Shown: positions 35,698 through 44,734 of the stretch, one piece after another
Numbering within the stretch: position 1 is the first letter of the stretch
Layout of the letters: each line of letters opens with the position of its first letter
Source of the DNA: Marinoscillum luteum
GTDB lineage: Bacteria > Bacteroidota > Bacteroidia > Cytophagales > Cyclobacteriaceae
DNA length: 64,000 nucleotides
Assembly: GCF_044005705.1 (NCBI RefSeq)
Contig: NZ_JBIPKE010000015.1
Span: 372,001-436,000, forward strand
Reading direction: 5' to 3'
Translations under genes and position numbers: made by a program
Notes under the pieces: model-generated
The model's input: the letters and a program-made list of their open reading frames with translations, nothing else
What the model was told of the DNA's origin: nothing
Database searches by the model: none

Positions 35698-37092
35698 ATG
35701 AAAAGCTACTCTGATCTAATTGAGCAAACCTTCTATTTTCCCACCAAAGAATTTCGTGTGGAAAATAATCTACTTTGGTTTCATGATGTAAACCTCATGG
35801 AGATCATCAAAGAATATGGCACGCCCCTGAAGCTGTCATACCTTCCTAAGATCAGTGAGAACATTCAGTTCGCAAAGAAGATTTTTACTGATGCCATTCA
35901 GAAAAATGGCTACGATGGTACCTATCGCTATTGCTACTGTACCAAATCTTCCCATTTTCAGTTTGTATTGGAGGAAGCACTGAAAAACGACATTCACATT
36001 GAGACCTCCAGTGCCTATGACATTCCGATCGTCCGAAACCTCAATAAGTCAGGGCTCCTGAGTAAGGATAGAATGATCGTTTGCAATGGATTTAAGAGAC
36101 CACTTTATCTGCAGTACATTTCCGACCTGATCAATGATGGTTTTACAAACACCATCCCTGTACTGGACAACCTCAATGAGCTGGCTCATTATCATCAAAA
36201 TATCAAGGGAGATTTCAAGGTGGGGATACGCATTGCAGCGGATGAAGAACCCAACTTTGCTTTTTATACCTCCCGACTGGGCATCAGGTATCACGACATT
36301 GTGCCACACTATAAGGAAATGATTGCCGGGTCAAAGGCCAAGCTGAAAATGCTGCATTTCTTCATCAATACCGGCATCAAGGACAGTGCTTACTACTGGA
36401 GTGAACTCAGCAGGTTTATTTACAAATACTGCGAACTGAAAAAGATTTGTCCTGACCTGGATACTGTGGATATTGGTGGAGGCTTTCCGATCAAAAACTC
36501 ACTTGGTTTCGAATTTGACTATGCCTACATGGCTGATCAGATTGTGGCCAACATCAAATGGATTTGCCAGAAAAATCATGTGCCGGTACCCAACATCGTG
36601 ACGGAATTTGGCTCATTTACCGTGGGTGAAAGCGGAGCTACCCTCTACTCCATCCTGGATCAGAAACTTCAGAACGACAAAGAGCTCTGGTATATGATGG
36701 ATGGTTCCTTCATCACGCATATGCCCGATGTGTGGGGACTGAATGAAAAGTTCATCATGCTTCCGATCAATCATTGGGATAACCCTCATCATCGGGTAAA
36801 CATCGGTGGACTCACCTGCGACAGCCAGGACTACTACGACTCTGAAGCTCATATCGGTGAAGTCTTTCTGCCCCGCATTGATGATGAAGAGACGCTGCAT
36901 TTTGGTTTTTTCCACACCGGAGCCTACCAGGAGTCTCTGGGTGGCTATGGTGGTATCCAGCACTGTCTGATCCCTGCTCCAAAACATGTCATCATCAGAA
37001 AGGATGTCAATGGGCAAGTCAGTTCGGAGCTCTTCGCACCAGAGCAGGAAAGTGAATCTATGATGAAAATTTTAGGGTACACGAAGGGGTAG
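35698..37092 (+). CDS. Arginine decarboxylase, fold-type III PLP enzyme (short Bacteroidota form)
   Basis: 464 residues. The alanine-racemase-like barrel carries the PLP lysine region YRYCYCTKSSHFQFVLEEAL and a DTVDIGGGFPIKNSL phosphate-binding loop. Near the C-terminus LTCDSQDYYD supplies the second-subunit residues. It decarboxylates arginine (agmatine, then polyamines) or a close relative. The divergent arrangement with two arginine-hydrolysing enzymes points to arginine as substrate. A diaminopimelate or carboxynorspermidine decarboxylase is the alternative. Confidence 0.75.
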   Translation: MKSYSDLIEQTFYFPTKEFRVENNLLWFHDVNLMEIIKEYGTPLKLSYLPKISENIQFAKKIFTDAIQKNGYDGTYRYCYCTKSSHFQFVLEEALKNDIHIETSSAYDIPIVRNLNKSGLLSKDRMIVCNGFKRPLYLQYISDLINDGFTNTIPVLDNLNELAHYHQNIKGDFKVGIRIAADEEPNFAFYTSRLGIRYHDIVPHYKEMIAGSKAKLKMLHFFINTGIKDSAYYWSELSRFIYKYCELKKICPDLDTVDIGGGFPIKNSLGFEFDYAYMADQIVANIKWICQKNHVPVPNIVTEFGSFTVGESGATLYSILDQKLQNDKELWYMMDGSFITHMPDVWGLNEKFIMLPINHWDNPHHRVNIGGLTCDSQDYYDSEAHIGEVFLPRIDDEETLHFGFFHTGAYQESLGGYGGIQHCLIPAPKHVIIRKDVNGQVSSELFAPEQESESMMKILGYTKG

Positions 37093-37188
37093 TTCCTCGA
37101 TATTTTGTTTTATTTGAGTAAAGTGTTTTTGCCTCAATGCATTTATTGAGACATGGCGCTATGTTGTCCCCTCTAATCAATTCGTAAC

Positions 37189-37938
37189 GTGCACAAGAAT
37201 CTGGTCATTATACCAACCTACAATGAGAAAGATAACATCCGTGAGATCACTGCTGCAGTGATGGGTTTGGATGTTCCTTTTGATTTGTTGATTATTGATG
37301 ACGGATCACCGGATGGTACTGCAGAAATAGTGAAGGAGCTACAGACACAGTGGCCTGAAAAACTACACCTGATAGAGCGGGCAGGAAAACTGGGGCTTGG
37401 TACTGCCTATATCAGGGGCTTCCAATACGCTTTGGAACATGGTTACGACTATGTCTTTGAGATGGACGCAGACTTCTCGCACAATCCTCAGGACCTTATC
37501 GCTCTATATCGGGCTTGTGCAGATGAGGGTGCCGACTTGGCCATAGGTTCGCGATACATCAAAGGAGTGAATGTGGTCAACTGGCCTATGGGCAGGGTAC
37601 TAATGTCGTATTTTGCCAGCATTTATGTACGCCTGGTCACCGGCATACCCATCATGGATACTACTGCAGGATTTAAATGTTACCATCGGTCTGTTCTGGA
37701 AACCATCGACCCTGAGAAAATCAGCTTTATAGGCTACGCCTTTCAGATAGAAATGAAGTTTACGGCCTGGAAGCATGGCTTCAAAATAGTGGAGGTGCCC
37801 ATCATCTTTACCGAGCGAGCCAAAGGCAGCTCAAAAATGTCAAAAGGAATCTTTAAGGAAGCCGTTTTCGGGGTACTGGAAATGAAAATCAGAAGTCTTT
37901 TCAGAAAGTACGAGCCACATCAAAGCTTAATCCGGTAG
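37189..37938 (+). CDS. Polyprenol-phosphate mannose synthase-like glycosyltransferase (GT2, Dpm1-like)
   Basis: 249 residues from GTG 37189. GT2 motifs are LVIIPTYNEKDNI, LLIIDDGSPDGTAEIV, FEMDADFSHNPQDL (DxD) and DLAIGSRYIKGVNVVNWP; GFKCYHRSVLE and FTERAKGSSKMSKGI are typical of Dpm1. No C-terminal membrane anchor is present. It transfers mannose (or a similar sugar) from GDP to polyprenol phosphate at the inner membrane. Its end is 3 bp from the convergent permease gene. Confidence 0.88.
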   Translation: MHKNLVIIPTYNEKDNIREITAAVMGLDVPFDLLIIDDGSPDGTAEIVKELQTQWPEKLHLIERAGKLGLGTAYIRGFQYALEHGYDYVFEMDADFSHNPQDLIALYRACADEGADLAIGSRYIKGVNVVNWPMGRVLMSYFASIYVRLVTGIPIMDTTAGFKCYHRSVLETIDPEKISFIGYAFQIEMKFTAWKHGFKIVEVPIIFTERAKGSSKMSKGIFKEAVFGVLEMKIRSLFRKYEPHQSLIR

Positions 37939-37940
37939 TT

Positions 37941-39158
37941 TCAGTCGAATCGAATGGATTTGATCGGATTGATCCTTGAAATCACCGAAAGTGGAATGAA
38001 CAAGGCGATGGCTGTCATCACAATCACAAATAGGTTAAGCAAAATAACTGCTGTTGGATCAAACTGAATAGGTACATGATTCATGTAGTAATTGGCAGGA
38101 TCCAATGGAATGATTTTGTACCGATCCTGTATCCAGCAGAACGAGAGTCCAAGTAAATTTCCCCAAAACACTCCCCTCACAATCAGGCCAAGCCCATTGA
38201 CGAAGAATATTCGTCGGAGCAAGCCATTAGCTGCGCCCAATGACTTCAGAACGCCTATCATCTGGGTGCGCTCCATAATGAGGATCAGAAGGATAGACAC
38301 CATGTTGAAGGCGGCCACAAACAGCACCAGGCTGAAAAATATGACCACATTCCTATTGAGCAATCTCAGCCAGTCAAATATCTGCACATATTTATCGCTG
38401 ACTTTATCCACATACAAGTCAGAACTTGTCGCCTCAAAAACCATCGTTTCAGCTTCGTCCATGGTCTCGGGATCATTCAGGAAAACCTCAATCCCTCCAA
38501 TGGTATTTTCTCCCCACCCATTGATGCGACGGACCAGGTTAATATCACCCAGAATCACCTTTTCATCAAAATCCTCAAGCCCGGTCTCATAGATACCGGT
38601 GATTTTCAGGTTACGGTAGCGGGGTGGATTTTGAATGAAAAACACCAGCACCTCATCGCCCACTTTTAAACTTAAATAATTAGCGATTTTAGTACTCAGT
38701 GCCACCTCTGTGCCGTAGCCCTCCTTAGGAAATTTAGGAAAATGCCCATCCACCATGTGCATGGCAAATGCAGTGGTATCAAAGCTCTGGTCGAGCCCTT
38801 TCAGGATCACCCCCTGTACCTCATCGTTGGTCTTGAGTAAACCCGCTTTGTAGGCATAAGTCTGGAGATAATCTACTCCCGGAAGCGCCCTCAGCCCATT
38901 CATCAAGGAATCCTCCACCACTATCGACGAGTTTTCAAAAGAAGTGGAAAGTGTGTATTTGCTGATAATCAGATGCCCGCTGAAGCTGTAAATCTTTTGC
39001 TTAATGGTATCCTCAAACCCTTTCAAAATCATAAAGGTACAGATCAACGCTGCCAGAGCCACTGCAATACTCACCACAGCTATCTTATTGATCACCGTGG
39101 AGAAGGATCCGGTCTTATTTTTGGAGATACGTCGGGATATGAAATACGGAAGACTCAA
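37941..39158 (-). CDS. LolC/LolE-like FtsX permease
   Basis: 405 residues with one N-terminal TM (INKIAVVSIAVALAALICTFMILKG), a large periplasmic domain, and three C-terminal TMs, the last followed by INPIKSIRFD. The start SLPYFISRRISKNKTGSFS and the NVVIFFSLVLFVAAFNMVSILLI block match lipoprotein-releasing permeases. It should release lipoproteins from the inner membrane with LolD; no ATPase gene is adjacent. Confidence 0.85.
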   Translation of the reverse strand: MSLPYFISRRISKNKTGSFSTVINKIAVVSIAVALAALICTFMILKGFEDTIKQKIYSFSGHLIISKYTLSTSFENSSIVVEDSLMNGLRALPGVDYLQTYAYKAGLLKTNDEVQGVILKGLDQSFDTTAFAMHMVDGHFPKFPKEGYGTEVALSTKIANYLSLKVGDEVLVFFIQNPPRYRNLKITGIYETGLEDFDEKVILGDINLVRRINGWGENTIGGIEVFLNDPETMDEAETMVFEATSSDLYVDKVSDKYVQIFDWLRLLNRNVVIFFSLVLFVAAFNMVSILLILIMERTQMIGVLKSLGAANGLLRRIFFVNGLGLIVRGVFWGNLLGLSFCWIQDRYKIIPLDPANYYMNHVPIQFDPTAVILLNLFVIVMTAIALFIPLSVISRINPIKSIRFD

Positions 39159-39197
39159 AGATGACTATTTTTGACTGTGCAATATTACAAGATATCT

Positions 39198-40358
39198 ATG
39201 GTCAAGCAGTTTTTGATACCGATCTTTTTACTTTTCTTCTTTTCATGCGAAACAAAGTCACAAGAGAACGTACAGATTCTGCCCGGAGCCAGTCAGCTAG
39301 ATCAATACCTACCGCAGCTTAAGGGCAAAAAAATTGGCCTTTTTGCGAACCACACCTCATTGGTTGGTCAGACACATCTTGCAGATACGCTCCTTTCTCT
39401 GGGTATTCAAATCAGCACAGCCTTCAGTCCGGAGCATGGTTTTTTGGGCAACAAACCCGATGGTGAAAAAATCGAGGGTGAATACACCGAACGTTTCAAA
39501 CTAATCTCGCTTTATGGGGCACATCGGAAGCCTACCCCAGAACAAGTAGCATCGTTGGATCTGCTGGTGGTGGACATTCAGGACGTGGGTGCGCGATTTT
39601 ATACCTATGCCAGCACAATGACTTACCTGATGGAAGCCTGTGCCCGGGAAAAGGTGCCTGTACTCATTCTGGACAGACCCAATCCCAATGGAAGCTACAT
39701 CGATGGTCCTGTGTTGGATACCGCGTTTGCTTCTTTCGTGGGAGCTCACCCCATCCCTATTGTGCATGGTCTCACCCTGGGAGAATTGGCCAGTATGATT
39801 AATGGAGAAGGCTGGCTAGGTCATGGACTCCAATGCGATCTGAGTGTCATTCCGGTAGCCAACTGGGATCACAGCATGCCTTACACTCTTCCTGTCAGAC
39901 CGTCCCCCAACCTCCCCAATGAATTGGCTGTGGCGCTTTATCCTTCGTTGGCCCTATTTGAAGGCACAGTGGTTTCTGTGGGCAGAGGCACCGATTTTCC
40001 ATTTCAAATCATTGGGCACCCACTCTATAGTGACTCCAGCTTCTCTTTCACACCCACTCCCAACGAAGGTTCCAAATACCCTCCACTGGAAGGGGAGCGA
40101 TGCTTTGGACTCGACCTGACCCATCAGCCAATCAACTATGGGTTTACTTTGAAATACCTGATCCAGTTTTATCAGGACCTGAAGGGAAAAACCGAAAACT
40201 CTTTCTTTAATGACTACTTTCTGAAGCTGGCAGGAACGGGTTCGCTTCAAGAACAAATAGAAGCAGGCTGGTCTGAACAGAAGATAAAAGCCAGTTGGGA
40301 GAAAGATCTGGAGGCCTACAGGAAGCTTAGAAAAAACTATCTCCTGTATGCCGAGTGA
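39198..40358 (+). CDS. Exo-beta-N-acetylmuramidase NamZ-like lipoprotein (DUF1343)
   Basis: 386 residues from ATG 39198 (a TTG nine codons earlier is less likely). The lipobox is LLFFFSCET. DUF1343 blocks are KKIGLFANHTSLVGQTHL, FSPEHGFLGNKPDGEKI, LLVVDIQDVGARFYTYASTM, LILDRPNPNGSYIDGPVLD and GRGTDFPFQIIGHPL. The family was shown to remove terminal MurNAc from peptidoglycan fragments, so this should work in cell-wall recycling. Confidence 0.9.
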   Translation: MVKQFLIPIFLLFFFSCETKSQENVQILPGASQLDQYLPQLKGKKIGLFANHTSLVGQTHLADTLLSLGIQISTAFSPEHGFLGNKPDGEKIEGEYTERFKLISLYGAHRKPTPEQVASLDLLVVDIQDVGARFYTYASTMTYLMEACAREKVPVLILDRPNPNGSYIDGPVLDTAFASFVGAHPIPIVHGLTLGELASMINGEGWLGHGLQCDLSVIPVANWDHSMPYTLPVRPSPNLPNELAVALYPSLALFEGTVVSVGRGTDFPFQIIGHPLYSDSSFSFTPTPNEGSKYPPLEGERCFGLDLTHQPINYGFTLKYLIQFYQDLKGKTENSFFNDYFLKLAGTGSLQEQIEAGWSEQKIKASWEKDLEAYRKLRKNYLLYAE

Positions 40359-40361
40359 GCG

Positions 40362-40985
40362 CTAGTGATAGCGCTCCCATGTTTTGTCACGTATGGCCAC
40401 TCCATGGCCATCAATCAGATCCAGCCAGTATTTATCCGCATCCACACGCTGAGCAATAGACAAGGCCTTTTCAGAAGCCTGGAGTGATTCGTCCGCCCGC
40501 TCATCCAGATAGAGCATCCAACTATACTTGTCCCAGGTGATGAAATCCGTGCTCTGCTCAACACTGTACTTGAGGTTAAGAATGAAATAGCGATCGCTTC
40601 TATCCACACCAAACCTAAAAAACACGGTCAAGGCAAGTGCAAAAACCGAAACGTAATGGATGCCATTTAATTTCACCTTCTTACTGACGAGCAAATACAC
40701 CGTCCATAAAAAGGCCAAAGCAGCAAGCAGGAGTATATAATCATGGACCGGAAAAAACTTGATTACACATAACAGCGCTGCTAATGATAGCATAGCAGAT
40801 AACCTGCTAACCGGACGCTTTTGGGCACCTTCTCCTCCCATCAAAGCACCCACCAACGACAACAAAAGACACAACAGGCCTAATAGCATTAGGACGGCAT
40901 TGTGAGGTATATGGAAGAACTTTAAACCAAATCCCAGCGAAAAAATCAAAATACCGGGTACCTCCATTCGCGTTAGAATCATCAT
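40362..40985 (-). CDS. Hypothetical membrane protein, third gene of the PadR operon
   Basis: 207 residues. Five hydrophobic segments fill the first two thirds (VPGILIFSLGFGLKFF, LLGLLCLLLSLVGAL and others), with a soluble C-terminal tail of about 70 residues. Family unknown. It overlaps the upstream gene by 4 nt and so is part of the PadR-led transcript. Confidence 0.6.
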   Translation of the reverse strand: MMILTRMEVPGILIFSLGFGLKFFHIPHNAVLMLLGLLCLLLSLVGALMGGEGAQKRPVSRLSAMLSLAALLCVIKFFPVHDYILLLAALAFLWTVYLLVSKKVKLNGIHYVSVFALALTVFFRFGVDRSDRYFILNLKYSVEQSTDFITWDKYSWMLYLDERADESLQASEKALSIAQRVDADKYWLDLIDGHGVAIRDKTWERYH

Positions 40986-41593
40986 GGCTTTTCAATTGAA
41001 GCTTTGTACATTCTAAAAAAAAGAAAAGGGAGAAACCCAAAACCAAACACAAAAAAGCTCAATCCAAGTATCACTCCTGCACCCATCAGGTGGGTCAGTT
41101 TCATCCAGGAAGCCACCATAAAGAGCACAAAGGAGAGCACCCCGAAAATCCACTTCAATCGCTCAGAGAGCACCTGAACGGCGAGCTGTTTGTATCGAAG
41201 CACAATGAGCATAGGCAGAAATACGAATAGTATACCGCACATCCCTATCGCCAGCAAAGCAGGTGCCCCTGGGAAATGCAACAGTTTTAAAAAAACTCCA
41301 GCAGTCAGAGACAGTGTAAAAGCAAACCCCGAAATGTAAGTGAGTCGTTTCATGTTCATGATTTTGTTATAGTTAAGTAAAAAGACAGTTTCTTGTTGTA
41401 TCTCTCCATAGCCATTAGGCGATGTTTGATGGTAGGCACGCTGGTAAGCCTCTTCAAAAGGCACCCCCCGATCCATATCAATCTCCACCAGGCAGCACAT
41501 GTGATCAATCAAATCATCACGCAATGCTTCGTTTTTCACGTTCGCCTTTCTGATTTCCTCTGCGATAAAATCTACTTGCTCATCACTGATCAT
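40982..41593 (-). CDS. Membrane protein with HAAS-like N-terminus, second gene of the PadR operon
   Basis: 203 residues. The first 60 residues (QVDFIAEEIRKANVKNEALRDDLIDHMCCLVEI, then GVPFEEAYQRAY) are a helical HAAS-like sensor segment often paired with PadR. Four TM segments follow. It overlaps PadR and the downstream gene by 4 nt on each side, a strict operon. It probably senses or signals envelope state; this is inference. Confidence 0.65.
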   Translation of the reverse strand: MISDEQVDFIAEEIRKANVKNEALRDDLIDHMCCLVEIDMDRGVPFEEAYQRAYHQTSPNGYGEIQQETVFLLNYNKIMNMKRLTYISGFAFTLSLTAGVFLKLLHFPGAPALLAIGMCGILFVFLPMLIVLRYKQLAVQVLSERLKWIFGVLSFVLFMVASWMKLTHLMGAGVILGLSFFVFGFGFLPFLFFRMYKASIEKP

Positions 41594-41937
41594 GGTACTA
41601 GTCCCGGATTAAATTCATTGAAAATCACTTTCTGGATGGTCAGAATGAAATCCTTCATCTCAGCCATCAAAACATCCTTCTCCTTTTTTCCCTTGCTGGT
41701 AAGGAAATAGTACTTGCGCACACGCTTCCCAATGCGCTGCTCCTCATATCCGAGTATTCCATCCTTCAGGAGCTTGTGCAGCGCCGGGTATAGTGAACCA
41801 TCCTTCAGGAGGATTTTACCATCCGTCAGCGCCTTTACCCGCTGAGAAATTTCATACCCATACATCCGGTTATTTTCCTCGAGCAACTTCAATACCATCA
41901 CTCCTATTGTTCCTTTCAGCAATTCTTTTGAATACAT
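41590..41937 (-). CDS. PadR-family transcriptional regulator
   Basis: 115 residues from ATG 41937 (MYSKELLKGTIGVMVLKLLE); a further 11 codons upstream are open but lack family character. Winged-helix blocks NRMYGYEISQRVKALTDGKI, KDGSLYPALHKLLKDGILGY and RVRKYYFLTSKGKKE are complete. The first of three overlapping genes, it most likely autoregulates the operon. Confidence 0.9.
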   Translation of the reverse strand: MYSKELLKGTIGVMVLKLLEENNRMYGYEISQRVKALTDGKILLKDGSLYPALHKLLKDGILGYEEQRIGKRVRKYYFLTSKGKKEKDVLMAEMKDFILTIQKVIFNEFNPGLVP

Positions 41938-42015
41938 AGGGCTAATATACATAGATATATGATGTATCAAAACATGATTTATAAAAATTTAATGAATCCA
42001 CTAGCTTTGCCAGCA

Positions 42016-42954
42016 ATGAAGGAAAAGTTGAGAATTGTATTCATGGGTACGCCGGAGTTTGCCGTACCCTGCCTGAAAAGGCTCGTTGAAGAAGGCTGTG
42101 AAGTGGTGGCAGTGGTTACCGCACCTGACAAACCTCAGGGAAGAGGTAAAAAACTGGGCACCTCTCCTGTCAAAGACTATGCCGTCAGTCAGGGGATTCC
42201 ATTGCTGCAACCTACCAATCTCAAGGATCAGACCTTTCAGGAGGAGTTAAAGCACTACAAGGCAGATATACAAATAGTGGTAGCCTTCAGAATGCTTCCT
42301 GAAACCGTGTGGAATATGCCCCCTCTGGGCTCCTACAACCTACATGCATCGCTCCTCCCCGATTATCGTGGTGCTGCTCCTATCAACTGGGCCATTATCA
42401 ATGGAGAAACCGAGACTGGTGTGACCACCTTCAAGCTCCAGCACGAAATAGATACCGGAAACATCCTTTTTCAGGTGAAAGAACCCATCCATCAAGAGGA
42501 TAATGTGGGCTCACTTTACGAGCGACTGATGAACATTGGTGCTGAGTTAGTGGTAAAGACAGTACGCGCACTTGAAACAGGTGATTACCAGTTGGCGGCA
42601 CAAAAGACTCCCACGAAGGCCAAGCATGCACCCAAAATCTTCAGGGAACATTGTGAAATTGACTGGAACAGACCAACTGAGCAGGTTCGAAACTTCATTC
42701 GGGGACTGAGCCCATACCCCGCCGCTTGGACCACATTGGATGGACTGACGTTCAAAGTGTATGGTGCGGAGAAATCGCCAAGGAATCATCAATCCTCACC
42801 CGGGACTTTTCATTCCGATGGAAAAACCTACCTGGATGTGGGTACTGCCAATGGCTCTCTCAACCTTACCGAAGTACAGCTACAGGGGAAAAAGCGCATG
42901 ACGGTGGGTGAGTTCCTGAGGGGCTACCACTGGAATACTCCGGCTGTCCAATAA
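42016..42954 (+). CDS. fmt: Methionyl-tRNA formyltransferase
   Basis: 312 residues from ATG 42016 (MKEKLRIVFMGTPEFAVPCL). The catalytic block is YNLHASLLPDYRGAAPINWA with Asn/His/Asp, and LQHEIDTGNILFQ follows. The C-terminal OB domain is complete. It formylates initiator Met-tRNA. The frame is open from 41959 but the family start is clear. Confidence 0.96.
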   Translation: MKEKLRIVFMGTPEFAVPCLKRLVEEGCEVVAVVTAPDKPQGRGKKLGTSPVKDYAVSQGIPLLQPTNLKDQTFQEELKHYKADIQIVVAFRMLPETVWNMPPLGSYNLHASLLPDYRGAAPINWAIINGETETGVTTFKLQHEIDTGNILFQVKEPIHQEDNVGSLYERLMNIGAELVVKTVRALETGDYQLAAQKTPTKAKHAPKIFREHCEIDWNRPTEQVRNFIRGLSPYPAAWTTLDGLTFKVYGAEKSPRNHQSSPGTFHSDGKTYLDVGTANGSLNLTEVQLQGKKRMTVGEFLRGYHWNTPAVQ

Positions 42955-43050
42955 TCTCAACGAGCAATTCCAACAAACCGTCGATAAGAAGTGCGGTTAT
43001 CCCTGGGTTTACTTTTCTTTGAAGCTGAGTCACACAACATTAAGTTATTT

Positions 43051-43551
43051 ATGATCATATCCATGATAGCCGCCATGGGCACCAACAGAGCAATAGGGAA
43101 AGACAATGACATTCCCTGGCACCTGCCGGATGATTTTCAGTACTTTAAACAAACCACTGAAGGTCATCATGTGATCATGGGCCGGAAGAATTTCGAATCC
43201 CTTCCGCCAAGGTTTCGCCCCTTACCCAACCGACCAAATGTTGTAATCACAAGGAAAGATTTTTTTGATGCTGAAGGATCTCAGGTAGTCAACAGCTTGG
43301 AAGCAGCACTGCAGATAGCCAGGGAAAACAACGAACCTGAAGCATTCATCATTGGAGGAGGTCAGATCTATCAGATGGGGCTTGAGGTAGCCGATAAGAT
43401 CTACCTTACGGAGATCGACGGTACCTTTGACGGTGATACTTTTTTTCCTGAATTTGATCATCAACTATGGAAAGAAACATCCAGATTACATCATCCGGTG
43501 GACGAAAAGCACAAGTTTGCTTTCGATTTTGTAATTTATGAGAAAAAGTAA
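43051..43551 (+). CDS. folA: Dihydrofolate reductase
   Basis: 166 residues from ATG 43051. Shows IISMIAAMGTNRAIGKDNDIPWHLPDD (substrate Asp), VIMGRKNFESLPPRFRPLPN and FIIGGGQIYQMGL (NADPH). It reduces dihydrofolate to tetrahydrofolate. It follows fmt by 96 bp, a sensible neighbour because Fmt uses a folate donor. Confidence 0.96.
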   Translation: MIISMIAAMGTNRAIGKDNDIPWHLPDDFQYFKQTTEGHHVIMGRKNFESLPPRFRPLPNRPNVVITRKDFFDAEGSQVVNSLEAALQIARENNEPEAFIIGGGQIYQMGLEVADKIYLTEIDGTFDGDTFFPEFDHQLWKETSRLHHPVDEKHKFAFDFVIYEKK

Positions 43552-43555
43552 CGCC

Positions 43556-43936
43556 ATGGACGCACACAAAAGACTACTCGCCATCCTTCACATCATATAT
43601 GGAACTTTCCACATTCTCATCTTTACGTTTGTTAGCCTATTGGCCAATACCCTCCTGCCTTTCATCATGGCAGAGATAGAAGACAACAGTGATGAAACAA
43701 TGCTTTTGGTGAAAGGGATTATGCTGATCATTAGGAGCGTGATGTTTGTACTCTTTGTGATCGTACCACTACCCTCCATCATAGGAGGTATAGCACAACT
43801 CAACAACAAGAAATGGGGATTGACGACTATGATGGTTTCCGGTTGTCTTTCACTATTCAACATCCCCATCGGAACTACCCTTGGGGTATACACCATCTGG
43901 GTATATCTGGAAAACAAAAAGCCTAAAACGGAATGA
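43556..43936 (+). CDS. Hypothetical membrane protein, three or four TM segments
   Basis: 126 residues from ATG 43556, four bases after the folA stop. Hydrophobic segments are LLAILHIIYGTFHILIFTFV, MLIIRSVMFVLFVIVPLPSI and a C-terminal CLSLFNIPIGTTLGVYTIWVY. No family name can be given. It overlaps the following SDR gene by 4 nt. Confidence 0.65.
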   Translation: MDAHKRLLAILHIIYGTFHILIFTFVSLLANTLLPFIMAEIEDNSDETMLLVKGIMLIIRSVMFVLFVIVPLPSIIGGIAQLNNKKWGLTTMMVSGCLSLFNIPIGTTLGVYTIWVYLENKKPKTE

Positions 43937-44730
43937 CCAAAATAGCGGACAAGGTAATCATGATCACCGGAGCTTCCTCTGGTATTGGTGAGGCATTGGC
44001 CTATCAAATGGCAGAGGCGGGCGCCAGGCTGATCCTTTCTGCCCGAAGAAAAGAAGAGCTGGATCGTGTAAAATCTGCATGTAGCCATCAGGAAAACATC
44101 CGCATTCTACCATTGGATCTGGCCGATGCATTTGCCATCTCCCAAAAGGCCAAAGAGGCAGAATCTTTTTTCGATCGGGTCGATATTCTGGTCAGTTGCG
44201 GTGGGATCAGCCAGCGTGACAAAGTCATCCACACCAAGATGGAAGTAGACCGCCAAATCATGGAGGTCAATTACTTTGGGACCATAGCCCTGACGAAAGC
44301 ACTGCTACCCGGAATGGTCAAAAGAAAGTCAGGCCATCAGGTGGTTATCACCTCGGCCGTTGGGATCGTCAGTACTCCTTTTCGATCATCATATGCCGCT
44401 TCCAAACATGCACTACATGGTTTTTATGATGCCCTCAGGGCGGAACACCATGCAGACGGGCTCAAAGTGAGCATCATTTTGCCTGGTTATGTGAAAACCA
44501 AAATCAGCTTCAATGCATTGATGGGTGACGGTAGCAAGCAAGATAAAATGGACAACGCTCAGGACAATGGCCTGTCACCAGAGGAATGTGCTGCCAAAAT
44601 AATCAGAGCCGTAGAGCGCGACAAGGAAGAAGTCTATATTGGTGGTTTCCGGGAGGTCACCGGCATTTACCTGAAACGCTTTGTACCAGGGCTTTTCTCT
44701 AAAATCATCAGGAAAACTGCCGTCACTTAA
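43933..44730 (+). CDS. Short-chain dehydrogenase/reductase
   Basis: 265 residues. Rossmann motif TGASSGIGEALAYQMAEAGA. The catalytic Ser is in VVITSAVGIVSTPFRSS and the YxxxK in SYAASKHALHGFYDALR; VSIILPGYVKTKIS follows. It matches the DHRS7B-like membrane-associated SDR group. It may use a lipid or retinoid-like substrate, but that is not deducible here. Confidence 0.9.
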   Translation: MTKIADKVIMITGASSGIGEALAYQMAEAGARLILSARRKEELDRVKSACSHQENIRILPLDLADAFAISQKAKEAESFFDRVDILVSCGGISQRDKVIHTKMEVDRQIMEVNYFGTIALTKALLPGMVKRKSGHQVVITSAVGIVSTPFRSSYAASKHALHGFYDALRAEHHADGLKVSIILPGYVKTKISFNALMGDGSKQDKMDNAQDNGLSPEECAAKIIRAVERDKEEVYIGGFREVTGIYLKRFVPGLFSKIIRKTAVT

Positions 44731-44734
44731 TACC

